47,602 bases of DNA from a virus, in IMG/VR virus record IMGVR_UViG_3300025098_000079, positions 1-47,602 of that record, one strand, 5' to 3'. The notes beneath the pieces are model-generated. The model had not been told where the DNA came from, did no database searches, and worked only from the letters and a program-made list of their open reading frames with translations. Positions 25,714 through 34,377 of the stretch are shown here, in pieces; position 1 is the first letter of the stretch; each line of letters opens with the position of its first letter. The position numbers and the translations under genes are program-made.

Positions 25714-26625
25714 CTAAAGCTGAGTAGTCAGTAACATTGACTGTTGCGGTGTTAAAAATCCAGAATTCAACAAAATCATCTGATAAAGAGAATCTAGTAT
25801 ACCCGCTTTGCAATACTCTAACCACCGCTCCTCTAAAGATGGCCACAGCACGCAGTAAAGAACTACTTTTTCTTTTAACTTTTCTTCAACTTCGTCAGGG
25901 TTTTGGCTCTCTTTTAATTTGTTCATTAACTCTTTTATTTTTCTCCACTCACCCCGAGTGAGGTGGTGATAGATATAAACCTCACCTTCTCCAAACGCCA
26001 TTACATGGATTCCATTTTTCCCGTAAGCTTCTTTCCATGAGGATATCAAGTCTAAACTAGGTGGGTTTTTTTCACTACTCAACAACTCAAGAATCTGGTC
26101 TTTAAGGTCCACCTGCCCGCTGACTTCAGCTTGTGGCATTTCCTCCATAATTTCTTTCTCTTCTGATGCGATTGAATCTTCTAATGCTTTGAGTTCTTCT
26201 TCTAAGTTCATAGTTATAATCTCCGGTTCTGGTGTTGATTCTATTAATGCTTTAATGATGGTTGGTTCTTCTTCAGTTACTTCAACTTCTTTAGCAGGGG
26301 CAATTTTCACTTTTGCTTTTTTTTCAAGTTGACGCTCTTTACTTTTTTCTAAAGCGGCCGCCTTTTTCTTTTCAAGCCTTTTTCTTTTCAATTCTTTTGC
26401 ATTAGAAAGCTTTTCTTTTTCAGCTTCCACTTTTAACATTTCCGCTGTCGCGACTTTTTCAGCTTCTGTAAGCTTTGGCGCTGGTATGAAAGCGCTAGGC
26501 GGTAAGCTTTGAATGATTTGGTCGGCTGTAGGAGAGCCCCTTTCAAGGGCGTTTTTAGCCTTATCATTTAAAGGCTCTCCAAACATTACTAGATTTTGAT
26601 TAAGCTTTTTACCTTTTATAGCCAT
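25714..26625 (-). CDS. Probable tail assembly chaperone (first of pair)
   Basis: This is a 303-residue protein. Residues 50-120 form a Lys/Glu/Ala-rich coiled coil (EKVATAEMLKVEAEKEKL), followed by an acidic linker. The compact C-terminal domain (about 180-303) has SWKEAYGKNGIHVMAFGE, VYIYHHLTRGEWRKI and VVLYCVLWPSLEERW, with an AGILDSLYQMILLNSGF end. That C-terminal pattern, short strand-helix pieces with an E/T-R-x-E-W motif and a conserved WP, is what I associate with tail assembly chaperones of large myophages encoded between tube and tape measure. Its product would hold the tape measure soluble until the tube polymerises. The ATG at 26625 has AAAGG upstream. Moderately sure. Confidence 0.62.
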   Translation of the reverse strand: MAIKGKKLNQNLVMFGEPLNDKAKNALERGSPTADQIIQSLPPSAFIPAPKLTEAEKVATAEMLKVEAEKEKLSNAKELKRKRLEKKKAAALEKSKERQLEKKAKVKIAPAKEVEVTEEEPTIIKALIESTPEPEIITMNLEEELKALEDSIASEEKEIMEEMPQAEVSGQVDLKDQILELLSSEKNPPSLDLISSWKEAYGKNGIHVMAFGEGEVYIYHHLTRGEWRKIKELMNKLKESQNPDEVEEKLKEKVVLYCVLWPSLEERWLEYCKAGILDSLYQMILLNSGFLTPQQSMLLTTQL

Positions 26626-26643
26626 TACTTACCTTTTCAAAGT

Positions 26644-27108
26644 TTATTTAAGATTCTTAAATTCTATTGATCTACTTAAGAAACTATATTCTTCTAAAAG
26701 CACTTGTTCAGATATTTGAACTGTTTGCCCTCTAGAAATAATATAACAAGTTTTTAACACAATGTAACTTTGATCTCCAAATCTTATTTTAATATCAAAC
26801 GCCTCTGTTAAAAAACCATTAAATGACATCATCTCCGCCCGGCTTGAGACGGTAGAAAGAATGTCATTTATTATATAATCTGGTTTTACATAATTTACAA
26901 CAAAATTACCTTGCACGATTTCTCTTCCTGGGAGCATTGCATCGAATTTTGTAGATGCGTATCCGTAAACAGGTTGTTGAGAGTTCTGTATGCTATAACT
27001 TATCCCTGCACACTCCAGCACCTCTTTGTAGCCAAGTTCTTTATCTGCATTTTCGAATGCAATAGATACATTTGCTCCAGAAAAATATTCGTAATTATAA
27101 AAACTCAT
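26644..27108 (-). CDS. Tail-tube-fold protein (fourth of four paralogues)
   Basis: This 154-residue protein has a single tube-like domain. Its core GISYSIQNSQQPVYGYAS, followed by LPGREIVQGNFVVNYV, lines up with the tube core of the two upstream genes (ALSYAIQREKAPIYVMGS, then RGKRGIAGT). The C-terminal part (ILSTVSSRAEMMSFNGFL, then strands ending SRSIEFKNLK) is T4 gp19-like in layout. Being the shortest and closest to the chaperone and tape-measure genes, it may be a tube initiator or a hub-to-tube adapter like T4 gp48/gp54, not the bulk tube. The four-base gap to the upstream gene and poor Shine-Dalgarno suggest low, coupled translation. The paralogy is visible in the sequence; the exact role is inferred. 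Confidence 0.65.
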   Translation of the reverse strand: MSFYNYEYFSGANVSIAFENADKELGYKEVLECAGISYSIQNSQQPVYGYASTKFDAMLPGREIVQGNFVVNYVKPDYIINDILSTVSSRAEMMSFNGFLTEAFDIKIRFGDQSYIVLKTCYIISRGQTVQISEQVLLEEYSFLSRSIEFKNLK

Positions 27109-27111
27109 AAT

Positions 27112-28029
27112 TTATCTTTCATATCCATCGATCTCTACGCTTGTAGTTCCGAATTGATTTGGTTGAGCAGCTGGTTGCTGACTTTTATGACTGTTAATCA
27201 ATTGCCTATAATACGGTTCATATAAGTCTTTGCCTTTGTGAGCATTATATGCATTGATAATTTCTTGAGAGGTTTGTTTGTTTAAATCAGTAAATGGTCT
27301 TACGTCTTGCGCTACGAACTGACAAACGACTTCAGTCACCATGTCATTTACAGAAGTAACAATACCTTCATTTACAAACTCTACACCTTCTAGCATCATA
27401 GATGCACCAGCGTCAGCAACCCCATTCCTAGCTACTTCAGTTTGATATCTAAGCATAATATTCACTGGTGATATTAATGTAGATATTTTATTATCAAATC
27501 TAATTTCACCGTACCCTGATCCAACCCCTTTCGTTTCTAAGTCTCTGGACCAGCCAATTAGATTGTTGTAAATGTTAGCAGGATCTTTTGCGGCCAACAT
27601 TCTTAATGGATGGTCTTCTATTACTAAAAACACTATAGTTCCAGCAATAGTTCTAATACCACGAGTGTATCCAGAGACACCTCTTTCGCCAATCCTCCTT
27701 ACGGGGGACTTGGCTTCATGTATCGAAATGGATATCGTAGCCATTTGTGTTAAATGCACTGGAGTGAAAAAATTAGGGTTTGCCACTTCCTTGCTTGTGT
27801 CGTAAGTAGGGTCCAATTTTGGAACTCTACCAAAAGGGTTTTGGCCTCCTAAATAATGTCGCGTGGTATTTTGGAATAGCGTCCAACCAGCAACCTTAGT
27901 TTGATTAGCTGCTGCATTCTCCACTGCAATAGCTTCTATCCCTTCCCGCAACCCATCACTTCCAGGAAAAAAAGCAAACGCATCACAGTCTGATCCAGAA
28001 TAGCTATATGTGTAATTAGCGCTACTCAT
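27112..28029 (-). CDS. Tail-tube-like structural protein (third paralogue)
   Basis: This is a 305-residue protein. After an Asn/Gly-rich N-terminal 80 residues it carries TISISIHEAKSPVRRIGERG and RGIRTIAGTIVFLVIED, which align with the IQREKAP and RGKRGIAGT elements of the tube protein. Later, LEGVEFVNEGIVTSVNDM and FVAQDVRPF match the LYGCEI and ILPWRSF strands that close the tube domain. The last 50 residues are polar and Gln-rich, probably flexible. Its ATG directly follows the stop of the TSP3-bearing paralogue, with TAGGAG in front. It probably forms a specialised ring at one end of the tube or a minor tube variant. The divergence from the first two paralogues is large. Confidence 0.65.
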   Translation of the reverse strand: MSSANYTYSYSGSDCDAFAFFPGSDGLREGIEAIAVENAAANQTKVAGWTLFQNTTRHYLGGQNPFGRVPKLDPTYDTSKEVANPNFFTPVHLTQMATISISIHEAKSPVRRIGERGVSGYTRGIRTIAGTIVFLVIEDHPLRMLAAKDPANIYNNLIGWSRDLETKGVGSGYGEIRFDNKISTLISPVNIMLRYQTEVARNGVADAGASMMLEGVEFVNEGIVTSVNDMVTEVVCQFVAQDVRPFTDLNKQTSQEIINAYNAHKGKDLYEPYYRQLINSHKSQQPAAQPNQFGTTSVEIDGYER

Positions 28030-29718
28030 TTATACTCCTATTACGGTCGGGTCATTGTCATCAGGATCTGAGTTTGCACCCGAACCATCTTGATCATTAT
28101 CAACGCTTTCATTTGCGTCTAAGGGGAAAGCGTCCCCAGGGTCAGTTACCCCGTCATTGTCATCGTCGTCGTCGTCAAAATTTGGAACTCCATCCCCATC
28201 AGTATCTACTGCTTCATGGAACCCTGAGCTATCATCCCCAAAGTTAGGCGCTGGATCATCTCCATCTGGTATGCCGTCATTATCGTTGTCAGGGTCAGCT
28301 ATATTGGGCACACCGTCATTATCTGTATCTTGGAATGTTCGCTCAACTTCGTCTTCTGTAAGTTCATCTACTTGAACGTCCTCTGCTTCTTCTATCCTCT
28401 CCTGTTCAAAAACAGCAGGGTCATCCATAATATCGGGGTTTGGATCATTTTCATTTAAGATACCGTCATTATCTCTATCTTCATCAAAATCTAATGGCTC
28501 ATCTAACAAATCATCTGCTATATCTATTTCTTCGTCATCTATTAAGCTACCCTGATCTTTAACTTTAATACCACCACCGAATTCGCTTTCTTGGCTTGCA
28601 CGTTTATCAAACCTTGCGGCGGTCTGTTTTGCTTCATTACTTTGCGGCGTAGTTTTACCCCGTTCGTCGCCCAAATCAAAACTACGCCAAGGCAAAATTG
28701 CTCTAGCAGTAAAGTTCAAAGAGTAAGGTACTGTCATAGAATCTATGCTAAGCTCAGAGTTAGCAGACATAATTTCGCAACCATACAGTCTCATTTGAGC
28801 TGATTGACCGTATTCATTTACAGCTATTATTGTTATATCAAAAGGCAGTATTTGATCCAAATACTCAGCTTTACTTACTGTGTAATTCGAACCTAAATTA
28901 TCTAAATTGTATTCATGGTTTAAAGCATAATTCGAGTTTTGCCCAACTCTTTTCTCAACGATTGTTTCTTCAATTTTTACTGTAGGCTTGGCCCTTCTTC
29001 TTCTTATTACATTATTATTAATAATAAGTTGACGCCTTTCTACTGCTTCATCATATGCAACATAATATGTAAAAGTGGGGGCCATTAATGCTAGGTCCAT
29101 CGCGAGCTGACTAGCCCCGCCCCTGTAAACAACGCCTTCAAAACCAGCACCAGCACACGATACTGCTGCCTGGATCAAAGCTCTAGCAATACCAGCAGCA
29201 CCCAACCAAAAAGACTTAGCGAGGGTTTTAAGAGCACTTTCAAAAGCCGACTCTAAGCAATTATAAGCAGTGTCCTTTAGGGAAACACCAGGAAAAAAAT
29301 TAGGTTTTATATATTCTTCATAAATCCATGTATAACGTCCAGACAACGGCTCAGGGTCTTTTACTAAAGGCGCGGCAATATGTGTTTTCCGAGTCTGTTT
29401 TATTTTTTCTATTTTTTCTGAATAGAAAAGCTCATCTCTGTCTAACAGCGCTTTTTCATTTTCAAAAGACTTCGAATACAAAAGATCCAAATCTAAAAGC
29501 AAGCCTCTAATAACCCCGTTGATACCTCTCTTCCCCCTACCAAAAGAGATTGGATCAACAGAGCCCATAACATAATTAGGCGTCTTTTCACGCTGTATCA
29601 TGTAACTTAACTGTTGAATACTTCCACATTCGTGACCATTGATTATCACCCTGATATCAACTCCAGAAAAAGAGCTATATGATTGTGATAAAGATGTAGA
29701 GGCATCTACTCTTGACAT
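28030..29718 (-). CDS. Tail-tube paralogue with C-terminal TSP3-like calcium-binding repeats
   Basis: This is a 562-residue protein. The N-terminal 75 residues (SGVDIRVIINGHECGSIQQL, RGKRGINGVI) match the main tube protein closely, and LDQILPFDITIIAVNEYGQS and AILPWRSF match its second half. Between them lies an insertion of about 150 residues with an Ala/Gly hydrophobic stretch (FWLGAAGIARALIQAAVS). From about 413 to the end are Asp-rich DxDxDG repeats (DNDGIPDGDDPAPNFGDD, DTDGDGVPNFDDDDDDND), the pattern of thrombospondin type-3 calcium-binding repeats. It may form special tube rings or a tail tip whose C-terminal arms fold only with calcium. The start is ATG 29718; its GGGG ribosome binding site lies within the 3' arm of a hairpin. 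A TSP3 array on a tube protein is unusual to me. Confidence 0.8.
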   Translation of the reverse strand: MSRVDASTSLSQSYSSFSGVDIRVIINGHECGSIQQLSYMIQREKTPNYVMGSVDPISFGRGKRGINGVIRGLLLDLDLLYSKSFENEKALLDRDELFYSEKIEKIKQTRKTHIAAPLVKDPEPLSGRYTWIYEEYIKPNFFPGVSLKDTAYNCLESAFESALKTLAKSFWLGAAGIARALIQAAVSCAGAGFEGVVYRGGASQLAMDLALMAPTFTYYVAYDEAVERRQLIINNNVIRRRRAKPTVKIEETIVEKRVGQNSNYALNHEYNLDNLGSNYTVSKAEYLDQILPFDITIIAVNEYGQSAQMRLYGCEIMSANSELSIDSMTVPYSLNFTARAILPWRSFDLGDERGKTTPQSNEAKQTAARFDKRASQESEFGGGIKVKDQGSLIDDEEIDIADDLLDEPLDFDEDRDNDGILNENDPNPDIMDDPAVFEQERIEEAEDVQVDELTEDEVERTFQDTDNDGVPNIADPDNDNDGIPDGDDPAPNFGDDSSGFHEAVDTDGDGVPNFDDDDDDNDGVTDPGDAFPLDANESVDNDQDGSGANSDPDDNDPTVIGV

Positions 29719-29721
29719 AAT

Positions 29722-29776
29722 ATTACCCCAGGCTAAAAAGTTATTACTATTTATAACATTTATAGCTTGGGGTAAT
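29722..29776 (-). promoter_or_regulatory. Hairpin after the main tube gene, occluding the next ribosome binding site
   Basis: Arms of 14 bases (29722-29735 and 29763-29776) pair with one non-Watson-Crick position, and a smaller GTTAT/ATAAC hairpin followed by TTTTT lies in the loop. In the minus-strand RNA the 3' arm contains the GGGG that should serve ATG 29718. The element could reduce translation of the TSP3 paralogue, act as a leaky terminator, or protect the abundant tube message. A TATAAATA octamer (29748-29755) also lies in the loop. Confidence 0.6.
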
Positions 29777-29793
29777 CTACAATTAAGTTTAAC

Positions 29794-30666
29794 TTACTTG
29801 CTGTAAGTAAACCGTGAATCTGCATTAGCCTCCTTACCCGGTTGACCTTCCCTTACTGCATCTTTATCGTGGTGGTCATATAGTTCATCTCTTGCAGATT
29901 TTCCTGAGCTACCATTCAAAGCGAAACTTCTCCAAGGTAGAATCGTTCGACAAACATAAGTCATTTGATTCTCTATTACAATGTCGTCTATAGAAAAACC
30001 TGAACCCTCATTAAGAATTTCACATCCATAAAGACGCATCTGCGCAGATTGACCATACTCATTCGCAGCAACAATAGTTACATCAAACGGTAAGATCTGG
30101 TCTACATAAAATACTTTTGCAACAGAATAATTGTTACCTAAGTTATCTAACTCATATGAACGTTGAGGATCAAAGCGTTGAGTTGGTCCGCCACTAAATT
30201 CTACGCTCGCGGGATCATTACCAGGAAGTGTCCGAAGTAATCTTCCTGCAAGATTACCATCAACATCTTTAAGGCTAACGGTAGAAGTTTCATTATTTGC
30301 ATTATTCAAAGCGCTTGTGTTGTAATTAGTGATGCTTTGATTATTCGTGCTAGACCCCCCCGCTTCACCACTGTAGCTAGGGAAAATTTCGTCTTTGTCA
30401 AGGAGAGCACGCTCACCAGTAAACGATGGCGTGTAAAGCATATGCACGTCCATCATAAGTGAGATCATCGTACCAGCAATACCACGCTTACCACGAGAGT
30501 AAGAAACGGGGTCTACTGATCCCATAACATAGATGGGTGCTTTCTCGCGCTGGATAGCGTAAGACAAAGCTTGCATACTGCCTGCTTGTGCACCGTTAAT
30601 AATAACTCTAATATCAACACCTGAATAAGATGTATAGGTTCTACTTAAGTCTAATGAAGTTGCCAT
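29794..30666 (-). CDS. Main tail tube protein
   Basis: This 290-residue protein directly follows the sheath gene, the standard place of the tube gene in contractile tails. It has the tube core SGVDIRVIINGAQAGSMQAL, IQREKAPIYVMGSVDP and RGKRGIAGTMISLMMDVHML. A Ser/Asn-rich loop (about 100-170) separates this from VDQILPFDVTIVAANEYGQS and RTILPWRSF. The gene is relatively GC-rich, with strong AAGGAG at the start, both fitting an abundant structural protein. It would polymerise as hexameric rings inside the sheath. Three further tube-like genes follow. It is the most likely bulk tube because it has the simplest domain plan, the best ribosome binding site and a hairpin immediately downstream. Confidence 0.82.
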   Translation of the reverse strand: MATSLDLSRTYTSYSGVDIRVIINGAQAGSMQALSYAIQREKAPIYVMGSVDPVSYSRGKRGIAGTMISLMMDVHMLYTPSFTGERALLDKDEIFPSYSGEAGGSSTNNQSITNYNTSALNNANNETSTVSLKDVDGNLAGRLLRTLPGNDPASVEFSGGPTQRFDPQRSYELDNLGNNYSVAKVFYVDQILPFDVTIVAANEYGQSAQMRLYGCEILNEGSGFSIDDIVIENQMTYVCRTILPWRSFALNGSSGKSARDELYDHHDKDAVREGQPGKEANADSRFTYSK

Positions 30667-30690
30667 TATTCAATCTCCTTTGTTTTTAAA

Positions 30691-33615
30691 TTAAATGCCG
30701 CTTGCAGGTGGTTCAAGAGTAAGATCAATACTAATAGCTTCGATAGATAATGGCGGAATAAATGTTACAGAAAGTCTAACAATGCCATTAATTCTATCAA
30801 GCTGAGATCCACGCAATTGCGCGCTGAGCCTCTGAGCATACCCCAGTTGCACCAAGCTTCTACAAACACCATCTAGCCGTTGAGCCAAACTTGAAATCTG
30901 CTGATCAGTATAAGCAGAACCAATAATCTGCATGCACTCATTTCGCATTCTTGTAAGGATGGCATTTCCCGCTAGAATAGACGAAACCTTACTGTAATCA
31001 GATGTTCTCAAAGCTGCAGTGTAAATCGAAGAAATCACTCCAGTTTGATCAATCATGCAAATTCTAAGTGCAGCAAGGTTATCTAAAACAGCTCTCGGCG
31101 TTCTTTGCTGCGCATCAAAACCAGCAATTCTACCTCGAATCGGCCCAATAGGCTCCGTTCCAGGCTCTAGAACTGAAAGTAAGCCAGCAATCATTGGCCC
31201 AGCATTCCCAATATAAGGATTTGTTCTGCCAATATTGATCTTCCTGCCGTTTGTTGAAATGCTTGATTGCGGGTCTTGAATCAAGCCATAAGCACCTACA
31301 ACGATAACATGTTTTCCTAAATCAATAGGGTTGCCAAGCGAATCAATTGCCTCATCGGTATCATCAATCCCATATGGAATCCCATTAGGTAGCAAATCTC
31401 CATTGGTAAGGATTACACCGCCAAAAGCAGCTCCCCCTCTGTAATCGACTGCTCCAGCCAAAAGCTTTGTACCTAGAACACCACTACCATTCTGGATTAC
31501 CTTAACATCACCATTACTTTCTACTCGATAAGTTGCGGGATTTCCTGCCCAAGCAGAAACTCCGTTTCTGCTTCTAGAAGGGGGTGAGCATGGCACTACC
31601 GCAATAGTCTGAGAGTAATTCGTAGACGCTTTGTAGGCTGCAGTAGCAGACTGATGTAAGAAAGATACTTCCCTGACTTCAACGTTTGAAGCTACCAAAG
31701 CAATACTTCCTTTAAGCGCTCCATCGATTAAGTTGCCATTGTAAACTGGATCCGTGAACGTTAGAATCCTTGACATAACTGCTTCTGGAATAACGTTTCC
31801 AGTAAGCTCAAAGTGACTCATGAAAAACGGGTCTACCTCAATTCTCTCTGGAGACTGAAGCGCGTACAAGCTTAAAGCCCTGCTACCATCAACCATTGAA
31901 GGTCGAAGTCGAACAACATTTACAAGGTCGCCCTCATCGAATCTTTGACCATCAATTTCCAAGGTTGCAAATGGTGTTTGAACCTCAATAGTTCCTTGGT
32001 AATCTGCAGCTTTGTAAATATCATACTCTGCTTCACTTTGACCCTCAACATTTACTTCCGTCCATGCAGCACCAATATAACCAGCATGGTCTTGCTCATT
32101 TAATGAAGTACGGTCATCAAAACCGTTACCTGCACCGTCGTTTTCGTTATTGTCACTAAATACACCAGCACCATCAGCTTTTAAAGCATCGTATTGAGCT
32201 TCACTAAATCCAATAGCGTCTACACCGTTTCCTGCAAAAGCGCCTAGTGCTTCAAATTCAACTTCATTCCTACCAAAAGTGTCATCAATGTCAGCTCTAT
32301 CACAATCGAAAGAAACATGGCACTGGATTAAACCTTTTTCATCAAAGAAAGATTCAACTTCAGTACTAGAGCCTGAAGCTTTTGGATGCATATGAAATTC
32401 TACAAGATTTAAAACGTCACCCACGCTTGCTTGCTTACTGCTGATTTTGTATTTCACACCATCATAAATGTATTCAGGGGCAACATTTGAATCACTGAAA
32501 GGATTTTTCCTGGCACTCATAAAGACGTGTGGGCGGCCATTGAACTCATATTTCCACATGTAGCCAAGGCTATTTTTCTGCCATGAAGCTTGAGCTCTCA
32601 AATCCATGCTGTTCGAAAGCTCAACTGCGCCAACATCTGCATAACATTTATCACAGTGTAAGAATGCAAGGTTTTCAAACTCAAGCTCATCGTAAGCTAC
32701 CTCATTAGCAGCATATCTTTCACAATGATTAATAAAATCGCCATTAGTACCTCCAAGGCCTCTAACCTTAAGCTCTCCACCAACATTTTCAGCGTTAAAG
32801 TCTGAAAGACTTTTGCTCTTTAACGCAAATTCATCAACAATTTTAATCTTGCTTAAATAACCGTCAAGAACTTCAACACCATTTAATGAAGAGGTTCCGT
32901 TTAAGTTAATTGAAGAGTTGCTTTGCATGCCAGCTTTAATGTCTGCCAATCTGTAAATTTCTTCAAGACTTGGATCAGTAGCATTCAAAATATTATCTTC
33001 GAATGTATCTGGAGTGTAAAGGAAATAACCTGCAGGAACGTTTAGCTCAACATCAAAAAGAGCCTCTGCAACGCTAGGTATCAAGATTCCTTCACTGTCA
33101 AAAACAGGCCTAGCGCTATCAGTGTTAAAAATGATTGCTCTTTGACGTATCAGAGATCCCTCCCTGAAAGGCATTAGAATCAAACCCAATTGATCTTGAG
33201 TTGATTTTAAACCCTCTTCTGTTTTCGTTTCTCGAGTGGCAAAAGGTGTAATTCTGATCCACGCTTCTTTTTCTTGCATGCCTGCAGTGCTTTTTTCAAA
33301 GAACATGTGGTAAGGTTTAGCGCCAATCCTCATCACGCTAAGCGGGGTCCGGTCGCCAGCAATGCTTTGTGCAGCTGCAACAACCTTTGTTACATCACTT
33401 TTTACGTTAAATTCTCTTGCAGCGTCTTGAACTGCCACGACAGAAGATGCAGCTCTGTAAGCTTGTACGTCAAGGCCTGATTGGGCAGTAGCCGTCATCA
33501 TCAGTCCAGGGCCAGTTGCAGGAGAATTTGCTGCTTGCCTCCGCATATTGTTGTCATTATAGGTGGCTGTCATTTCACCTGCAATGTTTGTATAAGTTAA
33601 ATTTTCGTATGCCAT
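30691..33615 (-). CDS. Tail sheath protein
   Basis: This 974-residue protein is a contractile tail sheath subunit. The C-terminal 200 residues hold the conserved sheath domain: ILTRMRNECMQIIGSAYTDQ, a Cys-x-Ser-Leu-Val helix, LDRINGIVRLSVTFIPPLSI, and a closing strand AISIDLTLEPPAS that would exchange between subunits. HVIVVGAYGLIQDP and RIAGFDAQQRTPRAVLDNLA fit the sheath core. At 974 residues it is much longer than T4 gp18 (about 660), so the middle carries inserted outer domains. These contain His/Cys pairs at His297-Cys298 and HCDKC (320-324), plus FHMHP, possibly a metal site. AGGAG lies 7 bases before ATG 33615. The GC content is somewhat above the neighbours. Role confident, insert function unknown. 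Confidence 0.85.
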   Translation of the reverse strand: MAYENLTYTNIAGEMTATYNDNNMRRQAANSPATGPGLMMTATAQSGLDVQAYRAASSVVAVQDAAREFNVKSDVTKVVAAAQSIAGDRTPLSVMRIGAKPYHMFFEKSTAGMQEKEAWIRITPFATRETKTEEGLKSTQDQLGLILMPFREGSLIRQRAIIFNTDSARPVFDSEGILIPSVAEALFDVELNVPAGYFLYTPDTFEDNILNATDPSLEEIYRLADIKAGMQSNSSINLNGTSSLNGVEVLDGYLSKIKIVDEFALKSKSLSDFNAENVGGELKVRGLGGTNGDFINHCERYAANEVAYDELEFENLAFLHCDKCYADVGAVELSNSMDLRAQASWQKNSLGYMWKYEFNGRPHVFMSARKNPFSDSNVAPEYIYDGVKYKISSKQASVGDVLNLVEFHMHPKASGSSTEVESFFDEKGLIQCHVSFDCDRADIDDTFGRNEVEFEALGAFAGNGVDAIGFSEAQYDALKADGAGVFSDNNENDGAGNGFDDRTSLNEQDHAGYIGAAWTEVNVEGQSEAEYDIYKAADYQGTIEVQTPFATLEIDGQRFDEGDLVNVVRLRPSMVDGSRALSLYALQSPERIEVDPFFMSHFELTGNVIPEAVMSRILTFTDPVYNGNLIDGALKGSIALVASNVEVREVSFLHQSATAAYKASTNYSQTIAVVPCSPPSRSRNGVSAWAGNPATYRVESNGDVKVIQNGSGVLGTKLLAGAVDYRGGAAFGGVILTNGDLLPNGIPYGIDDTDEAIDSLGNPIDLGKHVIVVGAYGLIQDPQSSISTNGRKINIGRTNPYIGNAGPMIAGLLSVLEPGTEPIGPIRGRIAGFDAQQRTPRAVLDNLAALRICMIDQTGVISSIYTAALRTSDYSKVSSILAGNAILTRMRNECMQIIGSAYTDQQISSLAQRLDGVCRSLVQLGYAQRLSAQLRGSQLDRINGIVRLSVTFIPPLSIEAISIDLTLEPPASGI

Positions 33616-33654
33616 TTGATAACTCCTGTGTCATAAGTTACGCGTAAAATAAAT

Positions 33655-34377
33655 TTATGAGGATAAGATTTTTAAATTAATAAGCGCTTTTTTTATTACT
33701 GAATAAGCTTTTGCATCGAATTCCCTGAATCTCAAAAAGAATCTTATGGGTCTTGAAAAAACTCTTTGACCATTTATACTCATATAATTGTCAGTTAGTC
33801 TTTCTTTCCAGAAAAATCTTTCTGCTCCTTTTAGCTCAAAAGCAAAAGCAGAGTTTACGAATAGCTTTTCCAACCATATTGCGCGTTTATTAGCCAGTTT
33901 GTTTGAGGTCGCCCAACAATTGAATTCTATTACATGATCCACGGGTCTCGACTCCACTGTAATTATTTTGTTCGGCATGTTCGGTCGCATCTCTTGGTGC
34001 GAATATGTCGCTTTTCGATGCGGCCTATCTGTACCTTTAGTATTCATCATTCCTGGCTTTCTTTCGACCACCTTAAAAGTGATCACTTCACTACCATAGT
34101 CGTCCATGTTTTCAGGCGGATACTCTTCTACTAGCCGAACTTTAGCTTTTTCCCTAACCCCGTCTTTGTTTTGAGAGTCTTCTATTATTTTTTGTGCTAC
34201 ATCAAAAAAACTATCAAGAGTTAAAGGCGCAGTATTTACCATAAAGACTCTATCCAAGTTTATGTTATATGGATTTCTTAAAATAAAATCTTCAGGAGCT
34301 AAAACCTCTGAAGATATATTTCCCAATCCGTCTACAACATGTATGAGTATTTGGTCGTTATTACGATAATCATGCAT
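33655..34377 (-). CDS. Tail terminator / tail completion protein candidate
   Basis: This 240-residue protein lies directly before the sheath gene and starts with the ATG that immediately follows the previous stop. The N-terminal 60 residues are mixed, with LRNPYNINLDRVFMVNTAP. The middle contains GTDRPHRKATYSHQEM and KIITVESRPVDHVIEFNCWA, then ATSNKLANKRAIWLEKLFV, and it ends with FLRFREFDAKAY. The central block (a tail-joining domain with alternating strands, a W-A-T-S-N loop and a long helix) is the type seen in tail terminator or neck proteins of large myophages. It would cap the tube and sheath and join them to the neck. I am fairly sure it is a neck or terminator protein, less sure which. 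Confidence 0.62.
   Translation of the reverse strand: MHDYRNNDQILIHVVDGLGNISSEVLAPEDFILRNPYNINLDRVFMVNTAPLTLDSFFDVAQKIIEDSQNKDGVREKAKVRLVEEYPPENMDDYGSEVITFKVVERKPGMMNTKGTDRPHRKATYSHQEMRPNMPNKIITVESRPVDHVIEFNCWATSNKLANKRAIWLEKLFVNSAFAFELKGAERFFWKERLTDNYMSINGQRVFSRPIRFFLRFREFDAKAYSVIKKALINLKILSS

Noticed and set aside
25690-25730. Programmed frameshift joining the two chaperone genes
   Set aside because: The ORFs are separated by 14 bases with their own ATG, and I see no slippery heptamer near the first stop.
28157-28375. Plus-strand frame rich in Ser opposite the TSP3 repeats
   Set aside because: The Asp/Gly repeat codons read in reverse give Ser/Pro runs, so no separate gene is needed.
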